DNA of 64,000 nucleotides from Extibacter muris (GTDB lineage: Bacteria; Bacillota; Clostridia; Lachnospirales; Lachnospiraceae). The DNA lies in the NCBI RefSeq assembly GCF_004345005.1, contig NZ_SMMX01000002.1:1-64000 (forward strand). Direction: 5' to 3'. The notes under the pieces are model-generated. The model worked only from the letters and a program-made list of their open reading frames with translations. It was not told where the DNA came from and made no database searches. Below are positions 17,177 to 26,529 of this stretch, one piece after another. Numbering within the stretch: the stretch's first letter is position 1; each line of letters opens with the position of its first letter. The translations under genes and the position numbers were made by a program.

Positions 17177-18607
17177 ATGCTTATATTTGAAAAAAGCAGA
17201 CCGGGCAGAGGCATGGATCTGCTTCCGGCATGTGACGTGCCGGCAGTGGAACCTGCAGAAAAAGACAGGCGGAAGATGGCGCTGCATCTGCCGGAGATAT
17301 CGGAAAATGATCTGAGCAGGCATTACACGGAGCTGGCGAAGAAATCCCACGGGGTCAACGATGGATTTTATCCGCTCGGCTCCTGTACGATGAAGTACAA
17401 CCCGAAGATCAACAATGACATGGCTGATCTGCCGGGCTTTACAGAGGTTCATCCGCTGCAGCCGGAACATACGGTACAGGGATGTCTTGAAGTCATCCGG
17501 ACTGCGGAAGAGTACCTCTGTGAGATTACAAGGATGGACCGTATGACGATGCAGCCTGCGGCTGGCTCGCACGGAGAATTTACAGGCCTTCTGCTGATCA
17601 AGGCATACCATGAGAGCAGAGGGGACAAGAATCGCACGAAGATCATCGTTCCCGATTCGGCACATGGCACGAATCCGGCAAGCGCCGCTATGGCCGGCTA
17701 TTCTGTCGTGAGCGTGCCTTCCGGCCCGGACGGATGCGTGGATATCGCGAAGCTTAAGGAGGCGGCAGGGGACAACATAGCAGGCCTGATGCTGACTAAT
17801 CCGAATACGGTAGGCCTGTTTGACAAGAATATACTGGAGATTACAGAGATTATCCATAGCTGCGGCGGCCTGAACTATTATGACGGGGCCAACCTGAATG
17901 CGGTGATGGGTATGGTAAGGCCGGGGGATATGGGATTTGACGTCATCCATCTGAACCTGCACAAGACATTTTCCACCCCCCACGGTGGAGGAGGGCCGGG
18001 AAGCGGTCCGGTAGGCTGCAAGGAATTTCTCGCCCCGTTCCTTCCTTCCGTACTTGTGGACGGAAAAGAACGGCTGTCCTTTGTCAGGCCGGAGCAGAGC
18101 ATCGGTGAGATGAAGAGCTTCTACGGGAATTTCCTCGTCGTCGTACGGGCCCTGGCTTATATGCTGACACTTGGTAGGGATGGAATCCGGGAGGCAAGCC
18201 AGAATGCGGTATTGAATGCGAACTACATGATGCATCAGTTAAAAGGCCTGTATACGATGGCCTATGACGAAGCATGTATGCACGAATTTGTCATGAGCCT
18301 CGAGGACTTGAAAAAGAAGACCGGGGCAGCAGCGACAGATATCGCCAAAGGGCTTCTTGACAACGGCATCCATCCGCCTACCATGTACTTCCCGCTCATT
18401 GTCAAGGAGGCACTGATGGCGGAGCCCACCGAGACAGAATCGAAAGAGACGCTGGACAGGGCGATAGAGGTATTTTGCAAGCTGTATCATGAAGCGGAGG
18501 ATGACGTACAGCGTCTGCACGACGCGCCGGTTACTACGCCGGTGTCACGGCTCGATGAGGTGGGAGCCGCCAGACATCCGGTCCTTCGTTATCACTTTGA
18601 AGCATAG
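17177..18607 (+). CDS. gcvPB: Glycine dehydrogenase (decarboxylating) subunit 2
   Basis: The 476-residue PLP-binding half of P protein has FYPLGSCTMKYNPK near residues 64-77 and the Schiff-base lysine Lys263 in NLHKTFSTPHGGGGPGSGPVG. Its ATG abuts the stop of gcvPA and the ribosome site lies within the end of that gene. Length and order match the two-subunit P protein of clostridia and Bacillus. Confidence 0.95.
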   Translation: MLIFEKSRPGRGMDLLPACDVPAVEPAEKDRRKMALHLPEISENDLSRHYTELAKKSHGVNDGFYPLGSCTMKYNPKINNDMADLPGFTEVHPLQPEHTVQGCLEVIRTAEEYLCEITRMDRMTMQPAAGSHGEFTGLLLIKAYHESRGDKNRTKIIVPDSAHGTNPASAAMAGYSVVSVPSGPDGCVDIAKLKEAAGDNIAGLMLTNPNTVGLFDKNILEITEIIHSCGGLNYYDGANLNAVMGMVRPGDMGFDVIHLNLHKTFSTPHGGGGPGSGPVGCKEFLAPFLPSVLVDGKERLSFVRPEQSIGEMKSFYGNFLVVVRALAYMLTLGRDGIREASQNAVLNANYMMHQLKGLYTMAYDEACMHEFVMSLEDLKKKTGAAATDIAKGLLDNGIHPPTMYFPLIVKEALMAEPTETESKETLDRAIEVFCKLYHEAEDDVQRLHDAPVTTPVSRLDEVGAARHPVLRYHFEA

Positions 18608-18622
18608 GGAGAATGCGGATAT

Positions 18623-19621
18623 ATGGTGGAACGAATCACATACATAGAGGCAGAGCAGACAGACCCCCGGAAGAATCTGGCACTGGAAGAGCAGCTTCTC
18701 TTAAGCTGCGCCGCCGATGAATGTATCCTGTATCTCTGGCAGAATGCCAATACGGTCGTCATCGGACGGAACCAGAATGCCTGGAAGGAATGCCTTGCCA
18801 GCAGGCTTAAGGACGACGGCGGATATCTTGTGCGCCGCCTGTCCGGCGGCGGCGCGGTATATCATGACCTGGGCAACCTGAACTTCACTTTTCTTGTGAG
18901 AAAAGATAATTATGACCTGGACAGACAGCTGGAGGTCATCGTGCGGGCAGTGCAAAAGCTTGGCATAGAGGCGGAGAAGTCCGGGCGCAATGATATACTG
19001 GCGCAGGGTAAGAAGTTCTCCGGCAATGCGTTCTATGAGCAGGGGTCCTGCTGCTATCATCACGGCACGCTGATGGTGGATGTCAATATCGGGGAATTGA
19101 CAAAATACCTGACCGTGTCAAAGGAGAAGCTGAAGTCGAAGGGTGTGGAATCAGTAAAGTCAAGAGTCGTCAATCTGAAGCAGTTCTGCCCGGAACTGAC
19201 CATCGGCATGCTGAAAGAGTCGCTGCGCCAGGCCTTTGAGGAAGTATACGGAAGAAAGTGCGGGATTCGCAGGCAAAGGGAATTTGAAGGCGCGAAGCTG
19301 GAGGCGGCAAAGCAGAAATATGCTTCCTGGGACTGGACCTATGGGCGCAGGATGGAATTCGAGCATGAGCTCTCCCACCGGTTTCCGTGGGGGAATCTGA
19401 CGCTGCAGTTCAAGGTGAAGAACGGCAGGATAGCAGATGCGGCGGTCTGGTCGGATTCCATGAAGCCCGGCTTCATGCTTGCGCTGCCGGAATATATGAA
19501 GAACCTGGAATACAGGCGTACCGCCGTGTGCGCGCAGCTCGGGCTCTTCTGGTCTGATGACGCGCAGGAAGAAGCGATGCTGGCGGATATCATCACATGG
19601 CTGTCAGCGGCAGAATTTTAA
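18623..19621 (+). CDS. lplA: Lipoate-protein ligase A
   Basis: The 332-residue enzyme has the lipoate-ligase core NTVVIGRNQNAWKEC near 44-58, VRRLSGGGAVYHDLGNLNFT near 72-91, and the conserved lysine region LAQGKKFSGNA near 125-135. It activates lipoate with ATP and attaches it to GcvH. The C-terminal accessory domain is present (to about residue 330). Position inside the glycine operon links it to H-protein maturation. Confidence 0.93.
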   Translation: MVERITYIEAEQTDPRKNLALEEQLLLSCAADECILYLWQNANTVVIGRNQNAWKECLASRLKDDGGYLVRRLSGGGAVYHDLGNLNFTFLVRKDNYDLDRQLEVIVRAVQKLGIEAEKSGRNDILAQGKKFSGNAFYEQGSCCYHHGTLMVDVNIGELTKYLTVSKEKLKSKGVESVKSRVVNLKQFCPELTIGMLKESLRQAFEEVYGRKCGIRRQREFEGAKLEAAKQKYASWDWTYGRRMEFEHELSHRFPWGNLTLQFKVKNGRIADAAVWSDSMKPGFMLALPEYMKNLEYRRTAVCAQLGLFWSDDAQEEAMLADIITWLSAAEF

Positions 19622-19634
19622 TAGGAGGCTTGAT

Positions 19635-21044
19635 ATGGCAGAAGATACATTTGATCTGATTATAATCGGCGCGGGACCGGGAGGATATACAGCTGCAATC
19701 AGAGCGGCGAAGAACGGGCTTAAGACAGCGGTCGTAGAGGCCGGCCGGGTAGGCGGGACTTGCCTGAACCGGGGCTGCATCCCGGCGAAGGCTATGATTC
19801 ACGCGTCCTCCCTGTATCAGGAGATGCTTTCGGGCGGGACGTTCGGGGTGTCTGCTTCCGGGGTCGCCTATGATTACGGTAAGATCCTGGCCTACAAGGA
19901 AGAGACGACGGATCAGCTCTGCAAAGGGGTAGAACAGCTCCTCAAGGCCAATAAGGTGACGGTGATATATGGAAAAGGGACGCTTACGGGAAACCGGGAA
20001 GTCAGGGTCATAGACGCAAGTGGGACAGAACATGTCTATGGGGCCCGGCATGTGCTGCTGGCGGCAGGGTCGAAACCCATGCTGCCGCCCATCCCTGGAA
20101 TGGACCTGGAAGGGGTGTTGACGAGCGATGGGCTGTTAAAGCTTGCGGAAGTGCCAGATAGCCTGCTCATAATAGGGGGCGGTGTTATCAGCATGGAATT
20201 TGCGACCGTGTATCTCGCCCTTGGCAGCAAGGCTGCCGTCGTGGAGGCGCTGCCGCGCCTTGTGCCGAACATGGATAAGGAGATATCCCAGAATCTGAAG
20301 ATGATCATGAAAAAACGGGGACTGGATATCCACACAGGAGCATCGGTAAAGCGTATCGAGAAAGAGGGAGAGCACCTCGTGTGCACGTTTGAAGAAAAGG
20401 GGCAGGAAGTGAGAAGTTCCGCCCGGTATGTGCTGTGTGCGGCCGGCCGCTGTCCGGATACGGACACTCTCCTGGAAGAGGGTACGGGTATCCGCCTGGA
20501 TAGAGGAAGGATCGTTGTGGATGACAGGTTCTGCACAGACATGGACGGCGTCTATGCGGTGGGCGATCTGATAAAGGGCACGCAGCTCGCCCATGCAGCC
20601 GCAGCACAGGGGATGTATGTGGCGGATATCATAGCCGGTAGGAGCCCGTCCGTGGATCTGGGCGTAATCCCCGGCTGCGTATACACGGAACCGGAAATCG
20701 CGTCGGTCGGCATGACGGAGGAAGAGGCCAGAGAAAAAGGGTGTGAGACCAAGACGGGCAAATTCATCATGAGCGCCAACGGGAAGTCTCTCATCACAAA
20801 GGAGGAACGGGGCTTTATCAAAGTAGTTGCAGAGGCTCATACAGGAGTTATCTTAGGCGCTCATATGATGTGTGCGAGAGCCACGGATATGATAGGTGAA
20901 TTCACGACGGCCATTGCCAACAGGCTGACCGTGGAGCAGCTCCTGAAAGGGATGCGTGCACATCCGACTTACAATGAAGGGGCCGGCGAGGCTCTGGAGG
21001 AAGTATTTGGAGAAGCCATCCACGTCGTCCCGCGGAGGCGATAG
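19635..21044 (+). CDS. lpdA: Dihydrolipoyl dehydrogenase (glycine cleavage L protein)
   Basis: I placed the start at the ATG at 19635 (MAEDTFDLIIIGAGPGGYTAA), which follows AGGAGG; the longer open frame would overlap lplA. The protein is about 469 residues. It has an FAD-binding GAGPGG, the redox pair in GGTCLNRGCIPAK near residues 37-49, an NAD-binding GGGVISMEFA, and the C-terminal HPTYNEGAGEAL with the catalytic His-Glu pair. It reoxidises dihydrolipoyl-GcvH with NAD+. Confidence 0.95.
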   Translation: MAEDTFDLIIIGAGPGGYTAAIRAAKNGLKTAVVEAGRVGGTCLNRGCIPAKAMIHASSLYQEMLSGGTFGVSASGVAYDYGKILAYKEETTDQLCKGVEQLLKANKVTVIYGKGTLTGNREVRVIDASGTEHVYGARHVLLAAGSKPMLPPIPGMDLEGVLTSDGLLKLAEVPDSLLIIGGGVISMEFATVYLALGSKAAVVEALPRLVPNMDKEISQNLKMIMKKRGLDIHTGASVKRIEKEGEHLVCTFEEKGQEVRSSARYVLCAAGRCPDTDTLLEEGTGIRLDRGRIVVDDRFCTDMDGVYAVGDLIKGTQLAHAAAAQGMYVADIIAGRSPSVDLGVIPGCVYTEPEIASVGMTEEEAREKGCETKTGKFIMSANGKSLITKEERGFIKVVAEAHTGVILGAHMMCARATDMIGEFTTAIANRLTVEQLLKGMRAHPTYNEGAGEALEEVFGEAIHVVPRRR

Positions 21045-21116
21045 GACAGTTCATATTCGGTAAAGCATATTATAGAAAGGAAAATACATCTGCCAGAAGA
21101 TGTAAGGGATAGAAAG

Positions 21117-22796
21117 ATGGGATATAAAAGTGATATTGAAATTGCCCAGGATGCAAAGATGAAAAGAATCAATGATATTGCTGCCTCTATTGGGATTCCG
21201 GACAGATATATAGAGAACTACGGGAGATATAAGGCTAAGATCGACTATCGCTATTACACGGATGAACTGGCGGACCGTCCGGACGCAAAGCTGGTGCTCG
21301 TGACGGCAATCAATCCGACTCCGGCAGGAGAAGGAAAGACGACGACCACCATCGGCGTGGCAGACGCCATGAACCGTCTTGGCAGAAAGACGATGGTCGC
21401 TTTAAGGGAACCGTCGCTTGGACCGGTATTCGGAGTCAAAGGCGGTGCGGCGGGAGGCGGCTATGCACAGGTCGTGCCGATGGAAGATATCAATCTCCAC
21501 TTTACCGGAGACCTGCACGCAATCGGGGCTGCCAATAATCTCATAGCCGCCATGCTGGATAACCATATCCATCAGGGCAACGCGCTGGATATCGACACGA
21601 ACAAAGTGACGTGGAGAAGATGCGTGGACATGAACGACCGCCAGCTCAGAAGCATCGTGGACGGGCTCGGGTCAAAAGCGGACGGGGTGACGCGGCAGGA
21701 CGGCTTTGACATTACGGTCGCTTCTGAGATTATGGCGGTATTCTGCCTTGCGAAGGATATCACGGACCTGAAGGAGAGGGTAGCCAGAATCATCGTTGCA
21801 TATTCCAGGACAGGAAAGCCTGTGACGGCAGGCGACCTGAATGCACAGGGAGCTGTCGCGGCGCTCCTGAAAGATGCCCTGAAGCCGAATCTCGTCCAGA
21901 CGCTGGAAGGGACGCCGGCATTTATCCACGGCGGTCCGTTCGCCAACATCGCACACGGATGCAACAGCGTCATCGCCACGAAGATGGGCATGAAGCTGGC
22001 AGATTACATGGTGACGGAAGCAGGGTTCGGTGCAGACCTGGGGGCGGAGAAGTTCGTGGATATCAAATGCAGGATGTCAGGCCTCCGCCCGAATGCCGTA
22101 ATCCTTGTGGCGACCATCAAAGCTTTGAAATACAACGGGGGAGTGGCGAAAGCGGACTTGCAGGAGGAGAATCTGGATGCGCTTACGAAGGGCATTCCGA
22201 ACCTGCTGAAGCATATTGAGAATATAACAAAAGTATACGGCCTGCCTGCCGTAGTAGCAATCAACAAGTTCCCGACGGACACCCAGCGGGAGCTGGACCT
22301 TGTACGGGAAAAATGCCGGGAGCTCGGCGTCCACGTGGCATTGTCCGATGTGTGGGCTGGCGGCGGTGCCGGCGGCCGGGAACTGGCGGAGGAAGTGATC
22401 CGTCTCTGCGAAGGGGAGAGCACGATGCGGTTCGTATACGATACAGAAGCGTCCATACAGGATAAGATTGAGGCCATAACCGGTAAAGTATATGGAGCGG
22501 ACGGTGTAGACTACACGCCTAAGGCATTAAGAGAAATCAGGAACCTGGAAAGCATCGGACTTGGCAATCTTCCCGTATGCATGGCAAAGAACCAGTACTC
22601 TCTGACCGATGACCCGAAAAAGCTCGGCAGGCCGGAAGGCTTCCGTATTACGATACGGGACATAGCCGCATCTGCAGGGGCCGGCTTCCTCGTGGCGCTG
22701 ACAGGCGATATCATGAAGATGCCGGGGCTTCCGAAGGTGCCGTCTGCGGAGAAGATAGATGTGGATGAGGACGGCGTGATATCCGGGCTGTTCTAA
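21117..22796 (+). CDS. fhs: Formate-tetrahydrofolate ligase
   Basis: The 559-residue enzyme has the P-loop-like [17 protein letters not shown] near 68-84, [21 protein letters not shown] near 98-118, and [14 protein letters not shown] near 270-283, all typical of Fhs. It interconverts formyl-THF plus ADP and phosphate with formate, THF and ATP. Behind glycine cleavage the ATP-yielding direction is likely, with formate as product. A purine-rich ribosome site precedes the ATG. Confidence 0.96.
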   Translation: MGYKSDIEIAQDAKMKRINDIAASIGIPDRYIENYGRYKAKIDYRYYTDELADRPDAKLVLVTAINPTPAGEGKTTTTIGVADAMNRLGRKTMVALREPSLGPVFGVKGGAAGGGYAQVVPMEDINLHFTGDLHAIGAANNLIAAMLDNHIHQGNALDIDTNKVTWRRCVDMNDRQLRSIVDGLGSKADGVTRQDGFDITVASEIMAVFCLAKDITDLKERVARIIVAYSRTGKPVTAGDLNAQGAVAALLKDALKPNLVQTLEGTPAFIHGGPFANIAHGCNSVIATKMGMKLADYMVTEAGFGADLGAEKFVDIKCRMSGLRPNAVILVATIKALKYNGGVAKADLQEENLDALTKGIPNLLKHIENITKVYGLPAVVAINKFPTDTQRELDLVREKCRELGVHVALSDVWAGGGAGGRELAEEVIRLCEGESTMRFVYDTEASIQDKIEAITGKVYGADGVDYTPKALREIRNLESIGLGNLPVCMAKNQYSLTDDPKKLGRPEGFRITIRDIAASAGAGFLVALTGDIMKMPGLPKVPSAEKIDVDEDGVISGLF

Positions 22797-22809
22797 GGAG
22801 GAGATAAGA

Positions 22810-23439
22810 ATGATGATGCTGGAGATGAAGACGACGGATTTTCTCGAGGCTCTTTCTTCTGCCGCCCCGGTGCCGGGCGGCGGAGGGGCTTCTGCAGCCG
22901 CGGGAGCCTTGGGTGCCGCCCTTGGCATGATGGTGGCGAACCTGACGGCCGGCAAGAAAAGGTATGCGGATGTGGAAGCAGAAGTTGCCGCGGTCAGAGC
23001 CAGGCTGGAACTCTTGCGGGAACGGCTGGTGGAACTTACCGATAAGGACGCGCAGGCGTTCGAGCCTCTGTCAAGAGCTTACGGGCTGCCAAAAGAGACA
23101 AAAGAGCAAAAAGAAGATAAGGCGAAAGTGCTGGAACAGGCATTGTACGATGCAAGCATCGTGCCGCTTGAGATTATGGAGACGGTATCAGAAGTGATAT
23201 GCCTGCTTGGCGTGCTCGGTGAGAAAGGCAGCAGGATAGCGCTAAGTGACGTAGGCGTAGGGGTCCTGTTCGCCCAGGCGGCGCTTAATGGGGCCTCCCT
23301 GAATGTATTCATCAATACGAAGCTGATGAAGGACAGAAAACGGGCGGAGGAGCTGAACGAGAAAGCAGATATGCTGATCCGGGAAGCCAGGATTCTGAAA
23401 GAAAAGATATACGGCGGCGTATTGGAACATATCCGTTAG
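22810..23439 (+). CDS. fchA: Methenyltetrahydrofolate cyclohydrolase (FchA type)
   Basis: The 209-residue helical protein starts MMMLEMKTTDFLEALSSAAP, followed by the FTCD-C/FchA motif VPGGGGASAAAGALGAALG near 21-39. It hydrolyses 5,10-methenyl-THF to 10-formyl-THF. The gene follows fhs by 13 bases with AAGGAGG upstream. FolD encoded next can perform the same step, so the operon has two possible cyclohydrolases. Confidence 0.93.
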   Translation: MMMLEMKTTDFLEALSSAAPVPGGGGASAAAGALGAALGMMVANLTAGKKRYADVEAEVAAVRARLELLRERLVELTDKDAQAFEPLSRAYGLPKETKEQKEDKAKVLEQALYDASIVPLEIMETVSEVICLLGVLGEKGSRIALSDVGVGVLFAQAALNGASLNVFINTKLMKDRKRAEELNEKADMLIREARILKEKIYGGVLEHIR

Positions 23440-23455
23440 GGCAGGAGGGAAGGCA

Positions 23456-24313
23456 ATGGGCATAGTGATGAAAGGGGCAGACGTAGCGGCGGCTATGAAG
23501 GAGCGCCTCGTAAAGAAAACAGAGAGATTGAAAGAACAGGGGATACTCCCATGTCTTGGCATCGTACGTGTGGGGGCAAGGCCGGACGACCTGGCGTATG
23601 AACGTGGGGCCAGGAAGAGGATGGAGGGCATCGGAATCGGATGCCAGGTGACGGAACTGCCGGAAGACATCACGCAGGAAGAGTTTGAGAAAGAATTCTG
23701 CAGAGTAAATGACAATCCGGACATACACGGAATCCTTCTCTTTAGGCCCCTTCCGGCTCATCTGGACGAAGAGCCGGTCACGGAGATGATACATCCGATG
23801 AAGGACGTGGACGGCATGAGCCCGGTGAATATCGCCAAGGTATTTACCGGCGATGAGACAGGTTATGCGCCGTGCACCCCGGAGGCAGTGATGGAGATGA
23901 TGGATTACTATAAGATAGACCTGAGAGGAAAGAGAGTGACCGTCATCGGAAGGAGCATGGTCGTCGGGAAACCATTGTCCATGCTTCTGCTGAAGCGGCA
24001 TGCCACGATCACAGTGTGCCATACGAGGACGGAAGAACTGGAACGGACGTGCCGGGAGGCGGAAGTATTGGTGGCGGCTGCCGGCAAGGCGAAGATGGTC
24101 AGCGGCGGCATGGTCGGGGACGGCGCTGTCGTGGTTGATGTAGGAATCAATGTAGATGCACAAGGAAGTCTCTGCGGTGACGTGGATTATGATGCTGTAC
24201 AAGACAAGGCATCTTATATCAGCCCGGTACCGAGAGGGGTCGGCAGCGTGACATCTTCGGTACTGGCGAAGCATGTCGTAAGAGGAGCGGCATATTTAAG
24301 TGGGAGCCGTTAG
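23456..24313 (+). CDS. folD: Methylene-THF dehydrogenase/cyclohydrolase FolD
   Basis: The 285-residue enzyme has the FolD signatures LFRPLPAHLDE near 98-108, VDGMSPVNIAKVF near 119-131, PCTPEAVMEMM near 141, and the cofactor site VIGRSMVVGKPLSMLL near 162-177. It oxidises methylene-THF, the product of the T protein, to methenyl-THF. The usual catalytic lysine of E. coli FolD is not obvious, since AYERGARKRME replaces the common SYVxxKxKA motif. Dehydrogenase-only activity, with FchA doing the hydrolysis, is therefore plausible. Confidence 0.92.
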   Translation: MGIVMKGADVAAAMKERLVKKTERLKEQGILPCLGIVRVGARPDDLAYERGARKRMEGIGIGCQVTELPEDITQEEFEKEFCRVNDNPDIHGILLFRPLPAHLDEEPVTEMIHPMKDVDGMSPVNIAKVFTGDETGYAPCTPEAVMEMMDYYKIDLRGKRVTVIGRSMVVGKPLSMLLLKRHATITVCHTRTEELERTCREAEVLVAAAGKAKMVSGGMVGDGAVVVDVGINVDAQGSLCGDVDYDAVQDKASYISPVPRGVGSVTSSVLAKHVVRGAAYLSGSR

Positions 24314-24337
24314 AAGATCTTCCGGAAGGGTGGAACT

Positions 24338-24949
24338 ATGAGACGTTACACGAAGATGTTTCTTCTGGCGGCGGCCGCCGGATTGTCCATCGGCATCGGG
24401 GGAACGGTCTATCTCTCTTTGGATCATAAGGTACTGGGGTCTGTGCTCTTTACCGCAGGGCTGTATGCGGTCGTGCTGAACGGCCTCTATCTCTATACCG
24501 GCAAAGTAGGCTATCTTGTTGGTCAGACGGATAAGAAGACATACGGCTTACTGCTCTGTGTCACCTGGGCCGGTAATCTGGCAGGCGCCGCTCTTGCCGC
24601 GCAGGCCGTGCTCATGACACGGATAGGAGGGATACGAAAAGCAGCGACAGGAATCTGCAGGACGAAGCTTGACGATACACCTTTCAGCATCCTGCTGCTC
24701 TCCATCTTCTGCGGCCTTCTTATGTTTATCGCCGTAGACGGTTTCAAACAGAAGGGGAACCCGCTGATCTTATTTCTCTGTGTCAGCGTGTTTATCCTGT
24801 GCGGCTTTGAACATTGTGTTGCAAATATGTTCTATTTCACGCTGGCCGGCGCATGGTCGCCGAAAGCGGCCGGATATCTGCTGATTATGACACTGGGCAA
24901 CAGCCTGGGGGGCATGCTCATACCGGTGATAAAGAGGCCGGAAGAATAG
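24338..24949 (+). CDS. Formate/nitrite transporter family channel, short form
   Basis: The 203-residue membrane protein has about six spans. FNT-like features are GGTVYLSL near 22-29, NGLYLYTGKVGYL near 48-60, TWAGNLAGAAL near 76-86, GFEHCVANMFYF near 157-168 and TLGNSLGGMLIPV near 184-196. These correspond to the two half-helix loops of FocA-type channels. It is shorter than the usual 260-290 residues. Sitting last in an operon whose expected end product is formate, it is probably the formate exit route. Confidence 0.82.
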   Translation: MRRYTKMFLLAAAAGLSIGIGGTVYLSLDHKVLGSVLFTAGLYAVVLNGLYLYTGKVGYLVGQTDKKTYGLLLCVTWAGNLAGAALAAQAVLMTRIGGIRKAATGICRTKLDDTPFSILLLSIFCGLLMFIAVDGFKQKGNPLILFLCVSVFILCGFEHCVANMFYFTLAGAWSPKAAGYLLIMTLGNSLGGMLIPVIKRPEE

Positions 24950-24991
24950 AGGCATACCACGGGCAGGCCGATACGCGCCGGTAAGCATAGC

Positions 24992-25408
24992 TTATCGCAG
25001 CAGAGGGAGGCTTCCCGTCAGCTTGTTCACCGCTTTTTTTCTTCCGCAGATTCCGATGCCATAATAGGTAAATTCATCCGCGCCTGCCGCTTTTTCGATG
25101 AATTCATCATATACGTTGCAGCTCTGCGCCACGTCGGAGAAGTCGACGACAGTCAAGTCTGAGAACTCGGGGGCATAGAGCTGCTCTCTTATGTCACTGA
25201 TCTTATCAGCGGACGCTTTGAGGATGGGTACCGGTACCGCGATGATGCCGAGATGGGTCCTGCCGTCCTTATCCAGTACGTCAGGCCCTACGGCCTCTGG
25301 AATATGCCTTCCCAGGGTGATGCCCATGATGCCGGCCGTGTTGGCAGCGATGCCGGCCGGAAGCGCTTCGTCTATTACCATGACACATTTTTGATTCTGT
25401 ATTTCCAT
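24992..25408 (-). CDS. DUF2000-family protein
   Basis: The 138-residue protein has CVMVIDEALPAGIAANTAGI near residues 8-27, GRTHLGIIAVPVPILKAS near 49-66 and VVDFSDVAQSCNVYDEF near 87-103, matching the DUF2000 family (peptidyl-tRNA hydrolase II-like fold). Its role is unknown. It is convergent with the formate-channel gene and divergent from the TetR gene. The ATG follows AGGAAAGGAAAAG. Confidence 0.75.
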   Translation of the reverse strand: MEIQNQKCVMVIDEALPAGIAANTAGIMGITLGRHIPEAVGPDVLDKDGRTHLGIIAVPVPILKASADKISDIREQLYAPEFSDLTVVDFSDVAQSCNVYDEFIEKAAGADEFTYYGIGICGRKKAVNKLTGSLPLLR

Positions 25409-25521
25409 TATTCTTTTCCTTTCCTGGTTCCCGTTCTTGGGCTATTTTAATACAAACCAAGAAAAGATTCTTGTAAGATATGACACCTGTCCCCGCATAA
25501 CATTCACCTTGAAGCAGCCGG

Positions 25522-25550
25522 TTGACACATCGTATCAGAAATGGTAATAT
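25522..25550 (+). promoter_or_regulatory. Promoter of the TetR gene
   Basis: TTGACA (25522-25527) and TAATAT (25545-25550) are separated by 17 bases. The -10 touches the palindrome at 25549, so a bound repressor would block transcription. Confidence 0.7.
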
Positions 25551-25568
25551 GCAAGTGTGCGCTTGCAT
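25549..25568. promoter_or_regulatory. Putative TetR operator, copy 1
   Basis: The palindrome has arms ATGCAAG and CTTGCAT around TGTGCG. It overlaps the -10 of the promoter before the TetR gene and recurs, slightly changed, at 26201-26220 before the next operon. TetR-type autorepression is inferred. Confidence 0.7.
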
Positions 25569-25588
25569 AAACGGAGGAGGTGATGCAC

Positions 25589-26167
25589 ATGCAGGACGAT
25601 ACACAGGAGAAGATCATATCGTCGGCCATGTCGCTTATCATGGAGCGGGGGTATTCCTCGACGACGACAAAAGACATCGCGTTGAAAGCAGGAGTGAACG
25701 AATGCACGATTTTCCGTAAATTTAAGGGAAAGAAAGAGATTGTGCTGTCGGCAATGGAATTGCCGGAGTGGAACCCATGCCTGTCGGAGGAAGATTTTCC
25801 ATACAGCGGAGACGTCTTAAGCGACCTTCTGTCTTTTTCCAGAACGTACATGCAGAAGGTGACGCCCCGCATGGTAAAAGTGTCCATAGGGCTGCGGACG
25901 CCGGAACTATATCCACATACGGCGGACTCCATATTAAAAGTGCCGGCGGTATTCAAGAAGGTGCTGACGGAGTATCTGGAAAAGATGGCCGGTGAAGGGA
26001 AGATAAAAGAAAGTGACTGCGAGAGCCTGGCGATGATGTTCCTGTCCATGAACTTTGGATTTGTATTCTTACATGCATCCTTCGGAACGAATCTGACCCA
26101 GGTTGAAAAAGAGAAGTATATCTGCAACAGCGTCCGTGTATTTGCGGACGGGATACGGAAAAGCTAA
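25589..26167 (+). CDS. TetR-family transcriptional regulator
   Basis: This protein of about 192 residues has an N-terminal helix-turn-helix, IISSAMSLIMERGYSSTTTK then GVNECTIFRKFKGKKEI at about residues 33-49, typical of TetR. The C-terminal ligand domain is not specific. I chose the ATG at 25589, eight bases after GGAGG; GTG 25580 and ATG 25583 are alternatives. Palindromes before this gene and before the following gene pair suggest it represses both. The linked genes encode a DUF1330-like protein and a metallo-hydrolase, so it may sense the hydrolase's substrate. Confidence 0.85.
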   Translation: MQDDTQEKIISSAMSLIMERGYSSTTTKDIALKAGVNECTIFRKFKGKKEIVLSAMELPEWNPCLSEEDFPYSGDVLSDLLSFSRTYMQKVTPRMVKVSIGLRTPELYPHTADSILKVPAVFKKVLTEYLEKMAGEGKIKESDCESLAMMFLSMNFGFVFLHASFGTNLTQVEKEKYICNSVRVFADGIRKS

Positions 26168-26192
26168 TGGTACCTCCGGTACCATTCTTTTA
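26166..26192 (+). terminator. Terminator after the TetR gene
   Basis: TGGTACC and GGTACCA pair around a TCC loop, followed by TTCTTTT. The stem overlaps the stop codon of the TetR gene. Confidence 0.65.
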
Positions 26193-26200
26193 TAACGGTG

Positions 26201-26220
26201 ATGCAAGTGAACACTTGTAT
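26201..26220. promoter_or_regulatory. Putative TetR operator, copy 2
   Basis: A 20-base palindrome, ATGCAAGTG then AA then CACTTGTAT, matches the operator at 25549-25568 in 16 of 20 positions. It lies 15 bases before the start of the DUF1330-like gene, so the same regulator probably controls that operon. Confidence 0.65.
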
Positions 26221-26235
26221 AAAGGAGGGAGAATA

Positions 26236-26526
26236 ATGGTCTATTTTATCGTTACGATATATACAGACAAGAATCAGGGACGAGGTGCATATGACGAGTA
26301 CATACAGGAGGTCAGACCGCTCGTTGAAGCATATGGAGGAACGTATATCGTGCGTTCCGATAACGTCACATCACTGGATGAGAGATGGAAACCTGCACGC
26401 GTCATCGTCATCGAGTGGGAGAGCAGAAGGGATCTTGAGAGGTGCCTGCAGTCGGAAGCATATAAAAAGATCGTAACTAAGAGAGAGAACTCTGTGGACA
26501 GCAGGGCAGTTATCGTGGAGGGGTAG
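26236..26526 (+). CDS. DUF1330-like dimeric alpha/beta-barrel protein
   Basis: The 96-residue protein starts MVYFIVTIYTDKNQGRGAYD and has EVRPLVEAYGGTYIVRSDNV and RVIVIEWESRRDLERCLQSE. This is the pattern of DUF1330 proteins with a ferredoxin-like fold. Function is unknown; relatives act on or bind small organic acids. The ATG at 26236 follows AGGAGG. The metallo-hydrolase gene follows after three bases, so both belong to one TetR-controlled operon. Confidence 0.8.
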   Translation: MVYFIVTIYTDKNQGRGAYDEYIQEVRPLVEAYGGTYIVRSDNVTSLDERWKPARVIVIEWESRRDLERCLQSEAYKKIVTKRENSVDSRAVIVEG

Positions 26527-26529
26527 AAG

